From the NCBI GenBank assembly GCA_046542255.1, contig JBKHBT010000004.1:1-64000 (forward strand): a stretch of DNA of 64,000 nucleotides, given 5' to 3'. The notes under the pieces are model-generated. The model was given only the letters and a program-made list of their open reading frames with translations, was not told the DNA's origin and did no database searches. The position numbers and the translations under genes were made by a program. This document shows positions 40,216 through 49,620 of the stretch, piece after piece (the first letter of the stretch is position 1; each line of letters starts with the position of its first letter). The stretch comes from JBKHBT01 sp046542255. Its GTDB lineage: Bacteria; UBP14; UBA6098; JBKHBT01.

Positions 40216-41811
40216 CTAATCGAGTGGTTTTGCATCGAATAGATCAAAAATATCTTCCATTTCAGAATCTTTTTCATCTGGTTCATTCGCATTTGATTTA
40301 TTAACAGGTTCTTCAGTCCCAGATGAAGAATTATCGCTCTCTTTTGTCTGTGCAATACTGGGTAAATCAAAAGATAACTTATAATGCTGGCCATATACAT
40401 CGGAAATCATTTCAGAAAGCAATTCTTGATTTTCAATAATTAGCCTTTTTTCTGCTTTTTCTTTGATATCATCAGGAATAATGACTGTAATTTGTTTATC
40501 ATTTTCCTGAATTTCGCATTTTTGAAGAATCTGGCAGAGTGCATGATTGTTTTGATTTAGCAAATCATATAGCACCTGAATTTTAGGCTTTGTCGTTTCG
40601 GGATTTTGGGCAGAAGGTGCTTCGGTTTTGGGTAGATTATTTGCGAAAGCTGGCTTATATCCTTCGGGAATGATAACTTTAACCGGCTCAGGCTGTTTGA
40701 CATCGATATCGGGCAATTGCTTTAGTATGCTTTTTAATTCGGTAGTATTTTGCATCATACCGATATATAATAGAATTTCTTCGAGAAGATAGGATGGCCT
40801 TTTGGAATATTTCATCTTCTGGACAGTTTCTGAAAGCAGCCTAATAATCCTCGTGAAATCTTCTATATCGTATCTTTTTATTATTTCGAGTGTTTCTGGC
40901 TGGTTTTCCTCTTTTAGCTTGTCTATCATAGTCTCTCGATAGCCATCTATCAAGCCTTCGATTAGATTGCTGGGCGATATTCCGGTTTGTATTGTGGCTT
41001 GAAGTTTTTCCAGCATTTCCTTGAGATTGCCTGTCGATGCTAATGTTGCAAGTTCGATAAATACCATTCTGGGTAGTACGCCAAGGATCTGGGCAGCCGT
41101 TTGCCTGTCTATTTCTTCGTCTTTTGCATATGCAATTATCTGGTCGAAAAGCGAAAGCCCATCTCGCAAAGCGCCATCGGCTTTAAGAGCGATAAGTTCT
41201 GCTGCTTCTTCGGAGAGGTTTATACTTTCAGGTTCTGCAAGGTCCAATAATCGTTGCTTTATCTTTTCGGTTGGGATTCTTTTGAAATCATGGCGCTGGC
41301 ATCTGGATATTATAGTCGCTGGTATTTTCTCCGGTTCTGTTGTGGCAAAGATGAAAACCACATTGGGTGGCGGCTCTTCTAATGTCTTAAGGAGTGCATT
41401 AAATGCGTGATTTGTTAGCATATGGACTTCATCGATGATGATAACTTTATAGCGATTCTGGGGTGCATATTGCACGCTCTCGCGTATCGGCTGAATATCA
41501 TCGACAGATCGATTTGATGCGCCGTCCATTTCCAGTACATCAGGCGAGCGTGTTTCTGTGATTTCGATGCATGATGAGCATTTATTGCAGGGCGTAGGCG
41601 TGGGGCTATCGGCATTCTGGCAATTCAATGCCTTTGCCAAAATACGCGCAGTAGTAGTCTTGCCGACACCTCTTGGCCCTGAAAATAGATATGAATGAGA
41701 TATTCTCTCATTTGATATCGCATTCTTCAGCGTATCTGTTATCAGCTTCTGCGATAGAACATCATCGAATGTTTGCGGCCGCCATTTGCGCGCCAGAACT
41801 AAATATGACAT
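40216..41811 (-). CDS. dnaX: DNA polymerase III subunit gamma/tau
   Basis: 531 residues. It is the clamp-loader ATPase. Walker A GPRGVGKT is at 45-52, the zinc module uses C64, C75, C78 and C81, and IIIDEVHML (Walker B) and ISRCQRHDF (sensor/SRC motif) are present. Domain III follows to about 360, and a lower-complexity C-terminal part ends in acidic residues (MEDIFDLFDAKPLD). The length suggests a tau-like full form; I saw no obvious frameshift site that would give a separate gamma form. Confidence 0.95.
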   Translation of the reverse strand: MSYLVLARKWRPQTFDDVLSQKLITDTLKNAISNERISHSYLFSGPRGVGKTTTARILAKALNCQNADSPTPTPCNKCSSCIEITETRSPDVLEMDGASNRSVDDIQPIRESVQYAPQNRYKVIIIDEVHMLTNHAFNALLKTLEEPPPNVVFIFATTEPEKIPATIISRCQRHDFKRIPTEKIKQRLLDLAEPESINLSEEAAELIALKADGALRDGLSLFDQIIAYAKDEEIDRQTAAQILGVLPRMVFIELATLASTGNLKEMLEKLQATIQTGISPSNLIEGLIDGYRETMIDKLKEENQPETLEIIKRYDIEDFTRIIRLLSETVQKMKYSKRPSYLLEEILLYIGMMQNTTELKSILKQLPDIDVKQPEPVKVIIPEGYKPAFANNLPKTEAPSAQNPETTKPKIQVLYDLLNQNNHALCQILQKCEIQENDKQITVIIPDDIKEKAEKRLIIENQELLSEMISDVYGQHYKLSFDLPSIAQTKESDNSSSGTEEPVNKSNANEPDEKDSEMEDIFDLFDAKPLD

Positions 41812-41939
41812 CTGTACTCCTTGACAAACTCACATAAACAATAAAATTTATTCAAATTTCGATTTCAATGCAAGCATTATCTCTAATTATCATTTTTTCA
41901 AGGAAACTAATGTCCAAGATATGAATTTAACAGGCTTAG

Positions 41940-43196
41940 TCAAATGAAAATAATAGTGAACTTTGTGCCCTTGCCTTTTTGAGATTGCACATTGATTTTA
42001 GCGCCATGGTCTTCGAGAATTCTTTTGACAACGCTCATGCCGATACCTGTCCCGCCTTTTTTGGTGGTATAGAAAGGCATGAAAATTTTTTGCAGGCTTT
42101 CTTTGGAAATTCCCGAGCCGGTGTCTCGAATTGAAAGCTGAACTTCGCCGCTTTTCTTTGCAGTAGAAACAGTTATATGCCCGCCTTTTTTGGTTGCTTC
42201 CTTAGCATTTAAGAGCAAATTAAGAAGCATCTGCTTTATTTGCTTCTCATCGGCCTTGATATAAACTGGGTTTTCCCAGAGATCGGTCATAATCGTAATG
42301 CCGGCCGAGACACATTCCGGTGCAAAGAAACGAACCACCTGCAAGACCGTCTCATTAAGATCGAATCGGGATATCTGCATCGCGGGTGTTCGAGCAAAAC
42401 GAAGATAGTTTGCAAGATAATTCGTCAGGCGATTTAGCTCACGGTCGATGCGATCGATTTTTTTCATGAGGGCGGTGTTTTCCTGGAAATCAGTATTCTC
42501 CTGAATCAGTTGAATATTCATCTTCACAGTATTAAGGGGATTCTTCAACTCATGGGCAAAATCACTGGAAATCTCACCCAAATATGCCTTGCTCTTATAT
42601 TCTGCAATCTCGCCCTTCATGCGATAAATATTAAGATATGTAAAAATACTCATCACAAGCAGCAAAATGATAAGCACTCCGCCCGGTAGAAGCATAATAA
42701 GAAAGGATCTTCGTACCCTAAGAGGGACCACAGGAAGTCGGGTATTTCTAGGAAAAGCGATCTGTAATGAATGGTGATTATCGATAGGTATGGCAATATC
42801 CGCAACATGAATGGTGACTCTTTTCAGGTCGATTTCATTGCCGACAATAGATAGCTCATTTTGATATGGCCTTGCTAACTCGCGACCGACACCATAAGAT
42901 GCCTGAACGATTTTACCATCTTTCCTTATAATAAACCAATATATAATATTCCGCCGCTTCAGGGAACGTTCCAGTTCCAGAATAGTGCCGGCAGGCAATA
43001 CGCCATCGATTATTGCGCCATCGAGCCATTCGGATATCTGTTCTGCATATTCGATTTCATCGGCCAGCTCGAGTTTCAAAAATTCCCATTGCATCCTTCG
43101 CGAGAACATTCGATAGCCAATCAAAGATGTAGTCGCAAAAATAATTATGATTATAATAGAAAGTATCAACGGCCTTTTATATGGTATTCTCTGCAT
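41940..43196 (-). CDS. Membrane sensor histidine kinase
   Basis: 418 residues. TM1 (about 9-29) and TM2 (about 163-190) flank an extracytoplasmic sensor of about 130 residues. The phosphoacceptor region is FAHELKNPLNTVKMNI (His about 214), and the HATPase (about 310-418) has NLLLNAKEA, DTGSGIS and GTGIGMSVVKRI. No HAMP domain is obvious. It starts 2 bp after the thiL stop, so the two share a transcript. No receiver gene is adjacent. The 128 bp between it and dnaX hold nothing recognisable. Confidence 0.9.
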   Translation of the reverse strand: MQRIPYKRPLILSIIIIIIFATTSLIGYRMFSRRMQWEFLKLELADEIEYAEQISEWLDGAIIDGVLPAGTILELERSLKRRNIIYWFIIRKDGKIVQASYGVGRELARPYQNELSIVGNEIDLKRVTIHVADIAIPIDNHHSLQIAFPRNTRLPVVPLRVRRSFLIMLLPGGVLIILLLVMSIFTYLNIYRMKGEIAEYKSKAYLGEISSDFAHELKNPLNTVKMNIQLIQENTDFQENTALMKKIDRIDRELNRLTNYLANYLRFARTPAMQISRFDLNETVLQVVRFFAPECVSAGITIMTDLWENPVYIKADEKQIKQMLLNLLLNAKEATKKGGHITVSTAKKSGEVQLSIRDTGSGISKESLQKIFMPFYTTKKGGTGIGMSVVKRILEDHGAKINVQSQKGKGTKFTIIFI

Positions 43197-43198
43197 TA

Positions 43199-44137
43199 TT
43201 AAAAGTGTCTAAACCCCTTGAATCTGTCATTATTAATCATCTCACCTTTGTAAAAAACTTCATAACCGGAATCAATAATTTGTCCAATTGGCCAGATATT
43301 CCCGTATATTGCCTTTTGTGCCTTCTGGAGATTCTTCTCGGACATCGTCATTATAAGTTCGAATTCCTCGCCGGAATTGGCTGCATCAATATGCATTTTC
43401 TTTTTATCTGCATAGAAGTCTTTGATACTCTTGTCGATATTTATTTTATCTAAATGGATTATTGCGCCTTTATTGGATGCATCTAAGATATGCTTTAGGT
43501 CGGCGATGAGTCCATCGGAAATATCAGCCATAGAATGGACAATATTAAGTTCGCTAAGAGCCTTTGCAATCTCGAGTCTGGGTTTTGGACAAATGAATTT
43601 TTCTAATATTCTATTTGAGCTGATAACATCATCGGTCAGCAATTTATTCAAGGCAAAGCCACTTCTTCCGATATCGCCAGTTATGCAAATTATGTCGTCA
43701 GTCCGGGCTTGGGAGCGTTTTATCGGATAATCGACATAGCCCACAGCAGTGGTAACAATCTTAATCCCATTGGTAGATTTGGCAATATTGCCACCTTTTA
43801 GTTCGATATCGAATTCATCTGTGAATCGTGCGATTCCTTTATATATCTCAAGAATATGGCTTTCTTCGAGGTTATCGGGAATTGCAATAGCGGTAAGGAT
43901 TGCCCCGGATGATGCACCGCAGGCCGCCAAATCGGAAACAGCAGCAGAAACAGCACGATAGCCTATCTGTATAAAATCCAGCCAATTTCTTCTATAATGA
44001 ATATCTTCCGACATCTCATCACATGTCAAGACGATATAGCCATTCCCTGATGGAATAAATGCAGCATCATCGCTTGAGTCTAAAGCTGAAAATAGCGAAG
44101 AAATTTTATCTATTAATTCAAACTCACCATATTTCAT
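43199..44137 (-). CDS. thiL: Thiamine-monophosphate kinase
   Basis: About 312 residues. It phosphorylates thiamine monophosphate to the active diphosphate. The family N-terminus MKYGEFELIDKISSLF, the metal/ATP loop TCDEMSEDIHYRRNW, and ITGDIGRSGFAL, ADISDGLIADLKHIL and NSGEEFELIMTM are all there. I chose ATG 44137 by similarity to other ThiL proteins; the open frame extends 19 codons upstream to a TTG. No strong ribosome binding site is visible. Confidence 0.93.
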   Translation of the reverse strand: MKYGEFELIDKISSLFSALDSSDDAAFIPSGNGYIVLTCDEMSEDIHYRRNWLDFIQIGYRAVSAAVSDLAACGASSGAILTAIAIPDNLEESHILEIYKGIARFTDEFDIELKGGNIAKSTNGIKIVTTAVGYVDYPIKRSQARTDDIICITGDIGRSGFALNKLLTDDVISSNRILEKFICPKPRLEIAKALSELNIVHSMADISDGLIADLKHILDASNKGAIIHLDKINIDKSIKDFYADKKKMHIDAANSGEEFELIMTMSEKNLQKAQKAIYGNIWPIGQIIDSGYEVFYKGEMINNDRFKGFRHF

Positions 44138-44200
44138 ATTATAAATATAAGATTCGAATGCAAAAGAGAAAGGATAAAATAATAATGGAATCAATCGATT

Positions 44201-44809
44201 TTATCTATCATGGGGTGCAAGATTCGGCTCGGGAATTAGCATTCCAGAATAATGCTTGGCAAACTCTTCAGAAGCACCTGGTCCATTAGCGGTTATAATA
44301 TTTTTATATACGACAACTGTCTTGTCCACATACATCGCATCGCATTTTTTTAGCTCATCGCTTGCGCTTTTGTATGCTGTGGCCGCAGTGTTTTCGAGTA
44401 AACCAGCCCTTGCCAAAATCACAGGTGCCAGGCAGATTGCACCGAGCGGTTTCTCGGCCTGATTGAATTCTTTAGCAAGAGACTGAGCATTCTTATTATC
44501 CCAAAGGCTTTGTGCTCCGACACCACCTACAAAGATAATGCCATCGAAACTACCAGGGTTTATATTTTCAATCAAGATATCGGGTTTTGCTTTTCCGCCT
44601 TTCATGCCAGTGGCTTCATCGAGTGTAGTGGAAGCGATCGTAACCTTAGCTCCATTGCTTTCGAGGACTTTTTTGGGTATATCGAGCTCTTCGTCCCGAT
44701 AGTTCTTTTCGGAAATCACTATGACAACCTTTTTGCCGTTCAATGGTGTATTCTCAGCTAACATACTAAAAACTAGTATGACAAACAGTACAAAAGATAG
44801 CTTCTTCAT
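44201..44809 (-). CDS. Exported DJ-1/PfpI-family protein
   Basis: 202 residues. A signal peptide (about 1-19) precedes a DJ-1/PfpI core: KKVVIVISEKNYRDEEL, GIIFVGGVGAQSLWD, and the nucleophile elbow GAICLAP with Cys126. E40 is in the position of the conserved glutamate. The expected histidine of PfpI proteases (CH) is replaced by CL, as in other DJ-1-type members. A strong GGAGG ends 5 nt before the ATG at 44809. Family members are proteases, chaperones or glyoxalase-like enzymes; most are cytoplasmic, so an exported one is unusual. It sits between the TonB receptor and thiL. Confidence 0.85.
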   Translation of the reverse strand: MKKLSFVLFVILVFSMLAENTPLNGKKVVIVISEKNYRDEELDIPKKVLESNGAKVTIASTTLDEATGMKGGKAKPDILIENINPGSFDGIIFVGGVGAQSLWDNKNAQSLAKEFNQAEKPLGAICLAPVILARAGLLENTAATAYKSASDELKKCDAMYVDKTVVVYKNIITANGPGASEEFAKHYSGMLIPEPNLAPHDR

Positions 44810-44888
44810 TTTATCCTCCATGTATTTAACTCTAATCTATATATTAAGATAGCTAATAGAAAGCCTAATAGCAAATATATAATAAAAA

Positions 44889-44912
44889 AAGGCCGCCAAA
44901 AAAGACGGCCTT
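44889..44912 (-). terminator. Rho-independent terminator after the TonB-dependent receptor
   Basis: On the minus strand AAGGCCGTC, a TTTTTT loop and GGCGGCCTT form a 9-bp G/C-rich stem with one G-U pair, followed by a T-rich tract (about 44882-44890). It lies 22 bp after the receptor stop at 44935 and separates it from the DJ-1 gene. Confidence 0.8.
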
Positions 44913-44934
44913 GAAAACTTTATTATTATTGGAT

Positions 44935-47088
44935 TTAGATATCCATACCTGCGCTAATAACGAAATTCCTGATAGGCGCAATGCCCTTCTCGACTTCAGA
45001 GTAATGGTACTGAAAGACATTATTGACTTTCAATGTAACATAATAATCGCCAAAATCGAAATTATGGCCAATGTCGAGAACCTTCTCGGGAACCGATGGC
45101 GAATTCGGATAGAGTTCGAAAGTCCTATCGCTTTTGTATCTCCATGCAGCGGTAAGTGATAAGTTTTCTGTATATTTTAACCTACCGGAAATATTGACAT
45201 TATGATCAGGCCTATATGAAAGCTTCTCGCCGGTATCGATATCTTTTGAATCAGTATAGAGATAATTGGCAGATAAAGAACCGAATTTGGCCTGAAGGTT
45301 AAGAGTTATCTCGGTGCCCATAACTCTAGACCGGTCGAGATTTACAAATCTTGCAGTTGTAGTTCCTTCATCGGCTTTTGGTTCGATCATGTCATCGTAC
45401 CATGTCGAGAAAAGGGCTACATCGAAAGTTGACCACGGTAGCAAAATATTTCCACCGATCTCTGCGGAATATGATGTCTCTGCTTCCAGTTCGGGATTAG
45501 GGCGAATTTCAGCAGCCGAAACTGTTACCTGTGTGAAAAGCTCTGCCATTGTAGGTACCCTATACCCAGTGCCAAAGCTCGATCTAAAAGCGATATTATC
45601 TGCTGCCTGATATACAAGGCCGGCTTTGGGATTGAGCATATAGTATGTTTTTCCTGTAGGAACATCGAAGAAATCACCTCTTGCACCAATAGATAGCTTG
45701 AATGGATCAAAAGCCTTGATCTCATCCTGTGCAAATAATGCAGCACCATAGCCAATACGCTCGCCGTATAAAATCGATTCTACTGTGGATAAATTCAAAT
45801 CGCCACCAACTGTGAAGTGATGCTCATCGGAAGAATTATAGCTAATCTGCGAGCTGATGCCTGATTTGCTACTGGATGCATAGAGCCTTTCAAGATTATT
45901 TTCCGCATCTGCGGCATACTGACGGGAATCCCAATCATCGATAAAGCTGTGTGCTTTAACTGTGATAAATCGCTTTTTGTCGATGTTTCTGTCATTGTAG
46001 ATCGCATTTACATTAAGTCTTCGTGAGAAAATACGGTCATCGCGTTCTTCTTCCGGGACACTCAAAGCCTCTACAACATTTTTCCAGTCGAGATATTGTC
46101 CATGGTCATTATATGAGCCATTTGCAGAGAAAGTAAAGTCTGAAGATGCATCTGGTGCGTATTTGACCTTTCCAAATAGCGATGCTCTTTTAGAATAATC
46201 GATCATTCTGTAGCTATCATCCATTTTTTCGGATAAGCTAAAGACAGATGACCATTTATCATTCCATGTATTGGTATGTTTAATATTAATCGAGTGAAAA
46301 AGTCTCGTCTCATCTGACCAGCGCCACTGTTCATAGTAAGGTTTGTCCCATACTCCCACATCAGTGCTGACGTGGAAATGTGAACCATTTTTCGGCTCTT
46401 CTGTAATTATATTGATAACACCGCCAAGCGCTCCGGAGCCATAAAGTGCGCTTCCGGCATTTTTAACCATTTCGATTTGCTTGATATGCGTTAGTCCGAG
46501 CGCATCCCATTTGATCTGCCCAGAATCGCCGGCGAGCATAGGAACACCATCGACCATAAGCAAAACTCTCGAGCCAACTCCATAGGAGAAGCCCGAGCAA
46601 TTTCTAAGAGCGATAGATTCTTGGCTCATTGTAACACCGGGTGCATTTTTCATAACATCTTTGACATCATAAGCCTTAGCATCATCGACAGCCGTCTTGT
46701 CCAAAACAGTAACAGTTACAGGCGAGTCCTGTAGGTTCTGCTTGGTACGATTTGCGGTAACAATGACTGGTTGCATAGTCTGTGCATGGCTCTCTAGCTT
46801 GATTTTATGGAACACATCATCTGGAATACTTATTATTACAGTATCGGATTTATATCCAACTCTGGAGATAATCATCGTATATGTTCCTTCTTCTAAGTTA
46901 GATATAAAGAAATTACCATCGAAATCGCATGAAGCGCCTTTGCCTTCGCCAACAATCACAATATTAGCCCCGGCCAGAGGCTCGCCGCTATCTTCTTCTA
47001 CCACATTACCTGTAAAGGTATGGGACATAAGTGAAGTTATGCCGAACAAACAAAACATCAAAATCACATAATTCTTTGCAATTTTCAT
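44935..47088 (-). CDS. TonB-dependent outer-membrane receptor
   Basis: 717 residues. A signal peptide (1-23) is followed by a CarboxypepD_reg-like domain (about 24-105: GNVVEEDSGEPLAGANIVIV). A plug domain (about 110-225) has SPVTVTVLDKTAVDD, GSRVLLMVDGVPM and GSGALGGVINIIT. A 22-strand-type barrel fills the rest and ends in the hydrophobic strand FVISAGMDI. It takes up a ligand with TonB energy; the ligand is unknown and no TonB/ExbBD is in the window. I chose ATG 47088, 20 codons after an in-frame ATG at 47148 that overlaps the upstream lipoprotein stop, since it leaves a normal signal peptide. The preceding lipoprotein probably shares the transcript. Confidence 0.92.
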   Translation of the reverse strand: MKIAKNYVILMFCLFGITSLMSHTFTGNVVEEDSGEPLAGANIVIVGEGKGASCDFDGNFFISNLEEGTYTMIISRVGYKSDTVIISIPDDVFHKIKLESHAQTMQPVIVTANRTKQNLQDSPVTVTVLDKTAVDDAKAYDVKDVMKNAPGVTMSQESIALRNCSGFSYGVGSRVLLMVDGVPMLAGDSGQIKWDALGLTHIKQIEMVKNAGSALYGSGALGGVINIITEEPKNGSHFHVSTDVGVWDKPYYEQWRWSDETRLFHSINIKHTNTWNDKWSSVFSLSEKMDDSYRMIDYSKRASLFGKVKYAPDASSDFTFSANGSYNDHGQYLDWKNVVEALSVPEEERDDRIFSRRLNVNAIYNDRNIDKKRFITVKAHSFIDDWDSRQYAADAENNLERLYASSSKSGISSQISYNSSDEHHFTVGGDLNLSTVESILYGERIGYGAALFAQDEIKAFDPFKLSIGARGDFFDVPTGKTYYMLNPKAGLVYQAADNIAFRSSFGTGYRVPTMAELFTQVTVSAAEIRPNPELEAETSYSAEIGGNILLPWSTFDVALFSTWYDDMIEPKADEGTTTARFVNLDRSRVMGTEITLNLQAKFGSLSANYLYTDSKDIDTGEKLSYRPDHNVNISGRLKYTENLSLTAAWRYKSDRTFELYPNSPSVPEKVLDIGHNFDFGDYYVTLKVNNVFQYHYSEVEKGIAPIRNFVISAGMDI

Positions 47089-47144
47089 TTTCTGTCTCTT
47101 GTTTATAATTATTTTTTCATAATCGAAATTAAATCTATAGACTG

Positions 47145-47606
47145 TCATGGTATATACACCTCGTCAAAGTTTACGTATAAAGTACCTGCATAGAAGTTAT
47201 CATTTTCGATGACAACCTGGCCGGCTTCATCGGGGTCGTCAGGCTCGGTATATTGGGTCAATACATTTCTTTGATCGACTGAATCAGCATTACCAATTGC
47301 AGCCACAAAAAGCCAGTTGTATCTTCCTCTTTCATCAGGTTGAATTTCATAATCATAGGAAACAGGTTCTTCTTCGAAAGGAATGTTTTCAAAAGCAACA
47401 AGATAGCTCAAATCTAATGCATCATCTGGTGGCCGGTCTTTAGCCAATACGACAAAAGCATTGGTTATATTATCTGGCCATTCGCCTTCGAAAACTACAG
47501 TACCATAGACGGTCGAGCCTAAAGGTTCTATCCCATGGTCCTTACAACCTGCAATCAAAATTAAAAATATAAAGAGAGTCAAAGGAACTATATTTTTTCT
47601 ATTCAT
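47145..47606 (-). CDS. Lipoprotein upstream of the TonB-dependent receptor
   Basis: 153 residues. The signal sequence ends in the lipobox LIAGC (Cys20). The mature part begins with GSTVYGTVVFEGEWPDNITNA, a beta-sandwich-like start similar to carboxypeptidase-regulatory domains, and contains many acidic residues. It may help the receptor bind its ligand; this is inferred from the 56-bp spacing. The family is not recognised. Confidence 0.7.
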   Translation of the reverse strand: MNRKNIVPLTLFIFLILIAGCKDHGIEPLGSTVYGTVVFEGEWPDNITNAFVVLAKDRPPDDALDLSYLVAFENIPFEEEPVSYDYEIQPDERGRYNWLFVAAIGNADSVDQRNVLTQYTEPDDPDEAGQVVIENDNFYAGTLYVNFDEVYIP

Positions 47607-47658
47607 ATTTATCTCCCTACCGTTTCAAAGAATATAAACTATACTCCAGTTTTCAATT

Positions 47659-47664
47659 CGTCAA
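47659..47664 (-). promoter_or_regulatory. Possible -35 box of the lipoprotein/TonB receptor operon
   Basis: TTGACG on the minus strand is followed by TATAGT at 15 nt or TAGTTT at 17 nt, about 50 nt before the ATG at 47606. Neither spacing gives a strong -10, so confidence is low. Confidence 0.3.
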
Positions 47665-47743
47665 GAATTAATTCAAATGTATGCTCACAAATTTTTCTTT
47701 TTTTGGTTAAGCTAATTTTCACTAAATTTCTTTTTTTACTAAC

Positions 47744-47770
47744 TTGACTTTGTGAGCTATGGCATATAAA
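47744..47770 (+). promoter_or_regulatory. Possible promoter of the LPS/envelope operon
   Basis: TTGACT (47744-47749) and TATAAA (47765-47770) are separated by a short 15-nt spacer just before the ATG at 47784. The transcript would have almost no leader. The divergent lipoprotein gene lies on the other side of this 177-bp gap. Confidence 0.35.
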
Positions 47771-47783
47771 TTAGCCGATTGAT

Positions 47784-48380
47784 ATGAAAGAGAAGATATA
47801 TGCATTCATCATACGTTCTTTGTTAAGGTGTATTGGTTTCACCTGGCGGGTAAAATTTGAGCTGTCACATTTGCCCTTGAATAAAAGGTTTATCTATATA
47901 TTTTGGCACAGGTATATTCTTCCGCTCGCATACTTATATAGAAATCAGGATATTGGCATAATTGTCAGCGAGAGCAAGGATGGCGAGATAATTAGCCAGG
48001 TCATTCTGAAGATGGGTTATACGCCAATTCGCGGCTCCAGTTCCAGAGGAGGAAGTAAAGCACTCCGTAAATCGGTTAAATTTCTACGGAATGACGGAGT
48101 GCTGGCAATTACGCCGGATGGCCCAAGAGGCCCACTTTATAAAGCACAAAAAGGTTTCGAAATCGCCGCAAAGATGGCAAAAGTCAAGATTGTGCCGATT
48201 TGTGTCGAAGCAAAACCTGCCTGGCGACTTAAAACATGGGATAAGATGCTTATACCAATGCCATTTGCGAAAATCACTGTAAGAAGCAAGCAGCCAATAG
48301 ATGGAAGTGCCGAGTCGGTATATCAGGATGTCTCCGATGCTCTGATGGGCCTCGAAAAATGGGAAGATGAAATTGAATAG
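47784..48380 (+). CDS. DUF374-family lysophospholipid acyltransferase-like protein
   Basis: 198 residues. The DUF374/LPLAT signature is complete: FIYIFWHRYILPLAY, SESKDGEIISQVI, GYTPIRGSSSRGG and ITPDGPRGPLYKAQKG. Members occur next to waaA and lpxK and are thought to add acyl chains to lipid A precursors. Its 3' end overlaps waaA by 14 nt, consistent with coupling in the lipid A/Kdo pathway. Confidence 0.85.
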   Translation: MKEKIYAFIIRSLLRCIGFTWRVKFELSHLPLNKRFIYIFWHRYILPLAYLYRNQDIGIIVSESKDGEIISQVILKMGYTPIRGSSSRGGSKALRKSVKFLRNDGVLAITPDGPRGPLYKAQKGFEIAAKMAKVKIVPICVEAKPAWRLKTWDKMLIPMPFAKITVRSKQPIDGSAESVYQDVSDALMGLEKWEDEIE

Positions 48381-49620
48381 ACTATTGAGAATAATAATGA
48401 ATACTCTAATAACGCTGGTTCTTGTGGTATTTTGGCCAATTCTAATAATCATATCGATTATTGCAAGAGATAAGCTCTCTCACAGGCTAGGAATCTGGGG
48501 AGATTTACCCGATGATTTTTATTGGATACATGCTGCATCTATGGGTGAGACCAAAGTGGCTCTTATCTTCGCAAGCATGATAAGGAGATATGACAGCGAA
48601 ACCGAAATACTATTTACCGTTACAACGCCTACTGGATATCGTTTTCTTAAAGAAAGTCTTCCAGAAAAAGCACAGGTCAGGATTCTTCCGGTCGATTATC
48701 CTCTATTTGTGAAAATTGCATTAGGCCAAACTGGAAATATAAAAGGCTTTTTTATGGTTGAGACAGAATATTGGTTCAATCTTATGAGTGAATTAAAAAA
48801 AAGGCATGTACCAATTTATGTAATAAACGGCCGATTATCTGATTCGACTATGAGATTTGTGAAGTTTTTAGGCCAAGATTTAGTTAAGAATATTCAATGT
48901 TTTTGCGTGACAGGTAGGGAAGTTGAAGTCAATCTTCGGAAGCTGGGAATCCAGCCAGAAAAGATTAGAATATGCGGCAATCTTAAGTCTTCGATCGATG
49001 TCCCCAGCGAAATCGATTCCGATTTCGAATTTCTCGATAAAGACGATTTCATCGTTTGCGGAAGCACAAGGCCGGGGGAAGAAGAGATCATTCTCGATTC
49101 TTTTAGCAGGATAAAAGAAAAATTCCCAGAAATAAAAATGATAATTGCCCCCAGACATCTAAGAAGGATTTCCACAATAGAAAAAATATTAGATGACAGG
49201 AATATGTCTTTTGCGAAGCTATCCGAAATGAAAATCGATGATATCATATTGCTCGACTCCATGGGAGTTTTGCAACAAATCTATCAAAAAGCCAGGATTG
49301 CCTTTATAGGTGGCACTCTAATTGATTTCGGCGGGCATAACCCTTTGGAAGCTGCTGTTTTCGCCAGGCCGGTTCTATTTGGCCCTTATTATAGCTCTGC
49401 AAAAGATTCCTACGAAACGCTGCTCGACACAAAAGGCGGTTTCTTAATTCGAAATAGCGATGAATTTGCCAGAATCAGCGAAAAACTCCTGAGCGATGAT
49501 AGTCTATGGAATAATTCTGGTAAAAATGCCAAAAAGGCTGTTGATAGGCTTTCCAATGGCAATAGAAATTACTATGATTTTATAAAAGAACTTGTTTATT
49601 CAGAATTAGAGGCGATATGA
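48367..49620 (+). CDS. waaA: Kdo transferase WaaA (KdtA)
   Basis: 417 residues. It adds Kdo to lipid IVA at the inner-membrane face. An N-terminal membrane helix (about 11-31) is followed by the GT30 core: WIHAASMGETKVAL with catalytic Glu61, TVTTPTGYRF, and CGSTRPGEEEIIL near 230. The nucleotide-sugar domain has GGTLIDFGGHNPLEAAVFARP. The stop overlaps the lpxK ATG (ATGA). Confidence 0.95.
   Translation: MKLNRLLRIIMNTLITLVLVVFWPILIIISIIARDKLSHRLGIWGDLPDDFYWIHAASMGETKVALIFASMIRRYDSETEILFTVTTPTGYRFLKESLPEKAQVRILPVDYPLFVKIALGQTGNIKGFFMVETEYWFNLMSELKKRHVPIYVINGRLSDSTMRFVKFLGQDLVKNIQCFCVTGREVEVNLRKLGIQPEKIRICGNLKSSIDVPSEIDSDFEFLDKDDFIVCGSTRPGEEEIILDSFSRIKEKFPEIKMIIAPRHLRRISTIEKILDDRNMSFAKLSEMKIDDIILLDSMGVLQQIYQKARIAFIGGTLIDFGGHNPLEAAVFARPVLFGPYYSSAKDSYETLLDTKGGFLIRNSDEFARISEKLLSDDSLWNNSGKNAKKAVDRLSNGNRNYYDFIKELVYSELEAI

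Noticed and set aside
40216..41811. Programmed frameshift in dnaX producing a short gamma subunit
   Set aside because: I saw no A6G-type slippery run with a downstream hairpin in the expected part of the gene.
44137..44165. Leaderless thiL transcript (TATAAT directly before the ATG)
   Set aside because: The nearest -35 (TTGCAT) is only 14 nt away, and thiL may be read through from upstream genes; too weak.
47607..47783. Cobalamin or TPP riboswitch before the TonB receptor/lipoprotein operon
   Set aside because: No B12-box or TPP-box (CUGAGA) is present, and the gap is too short and AT-rich.
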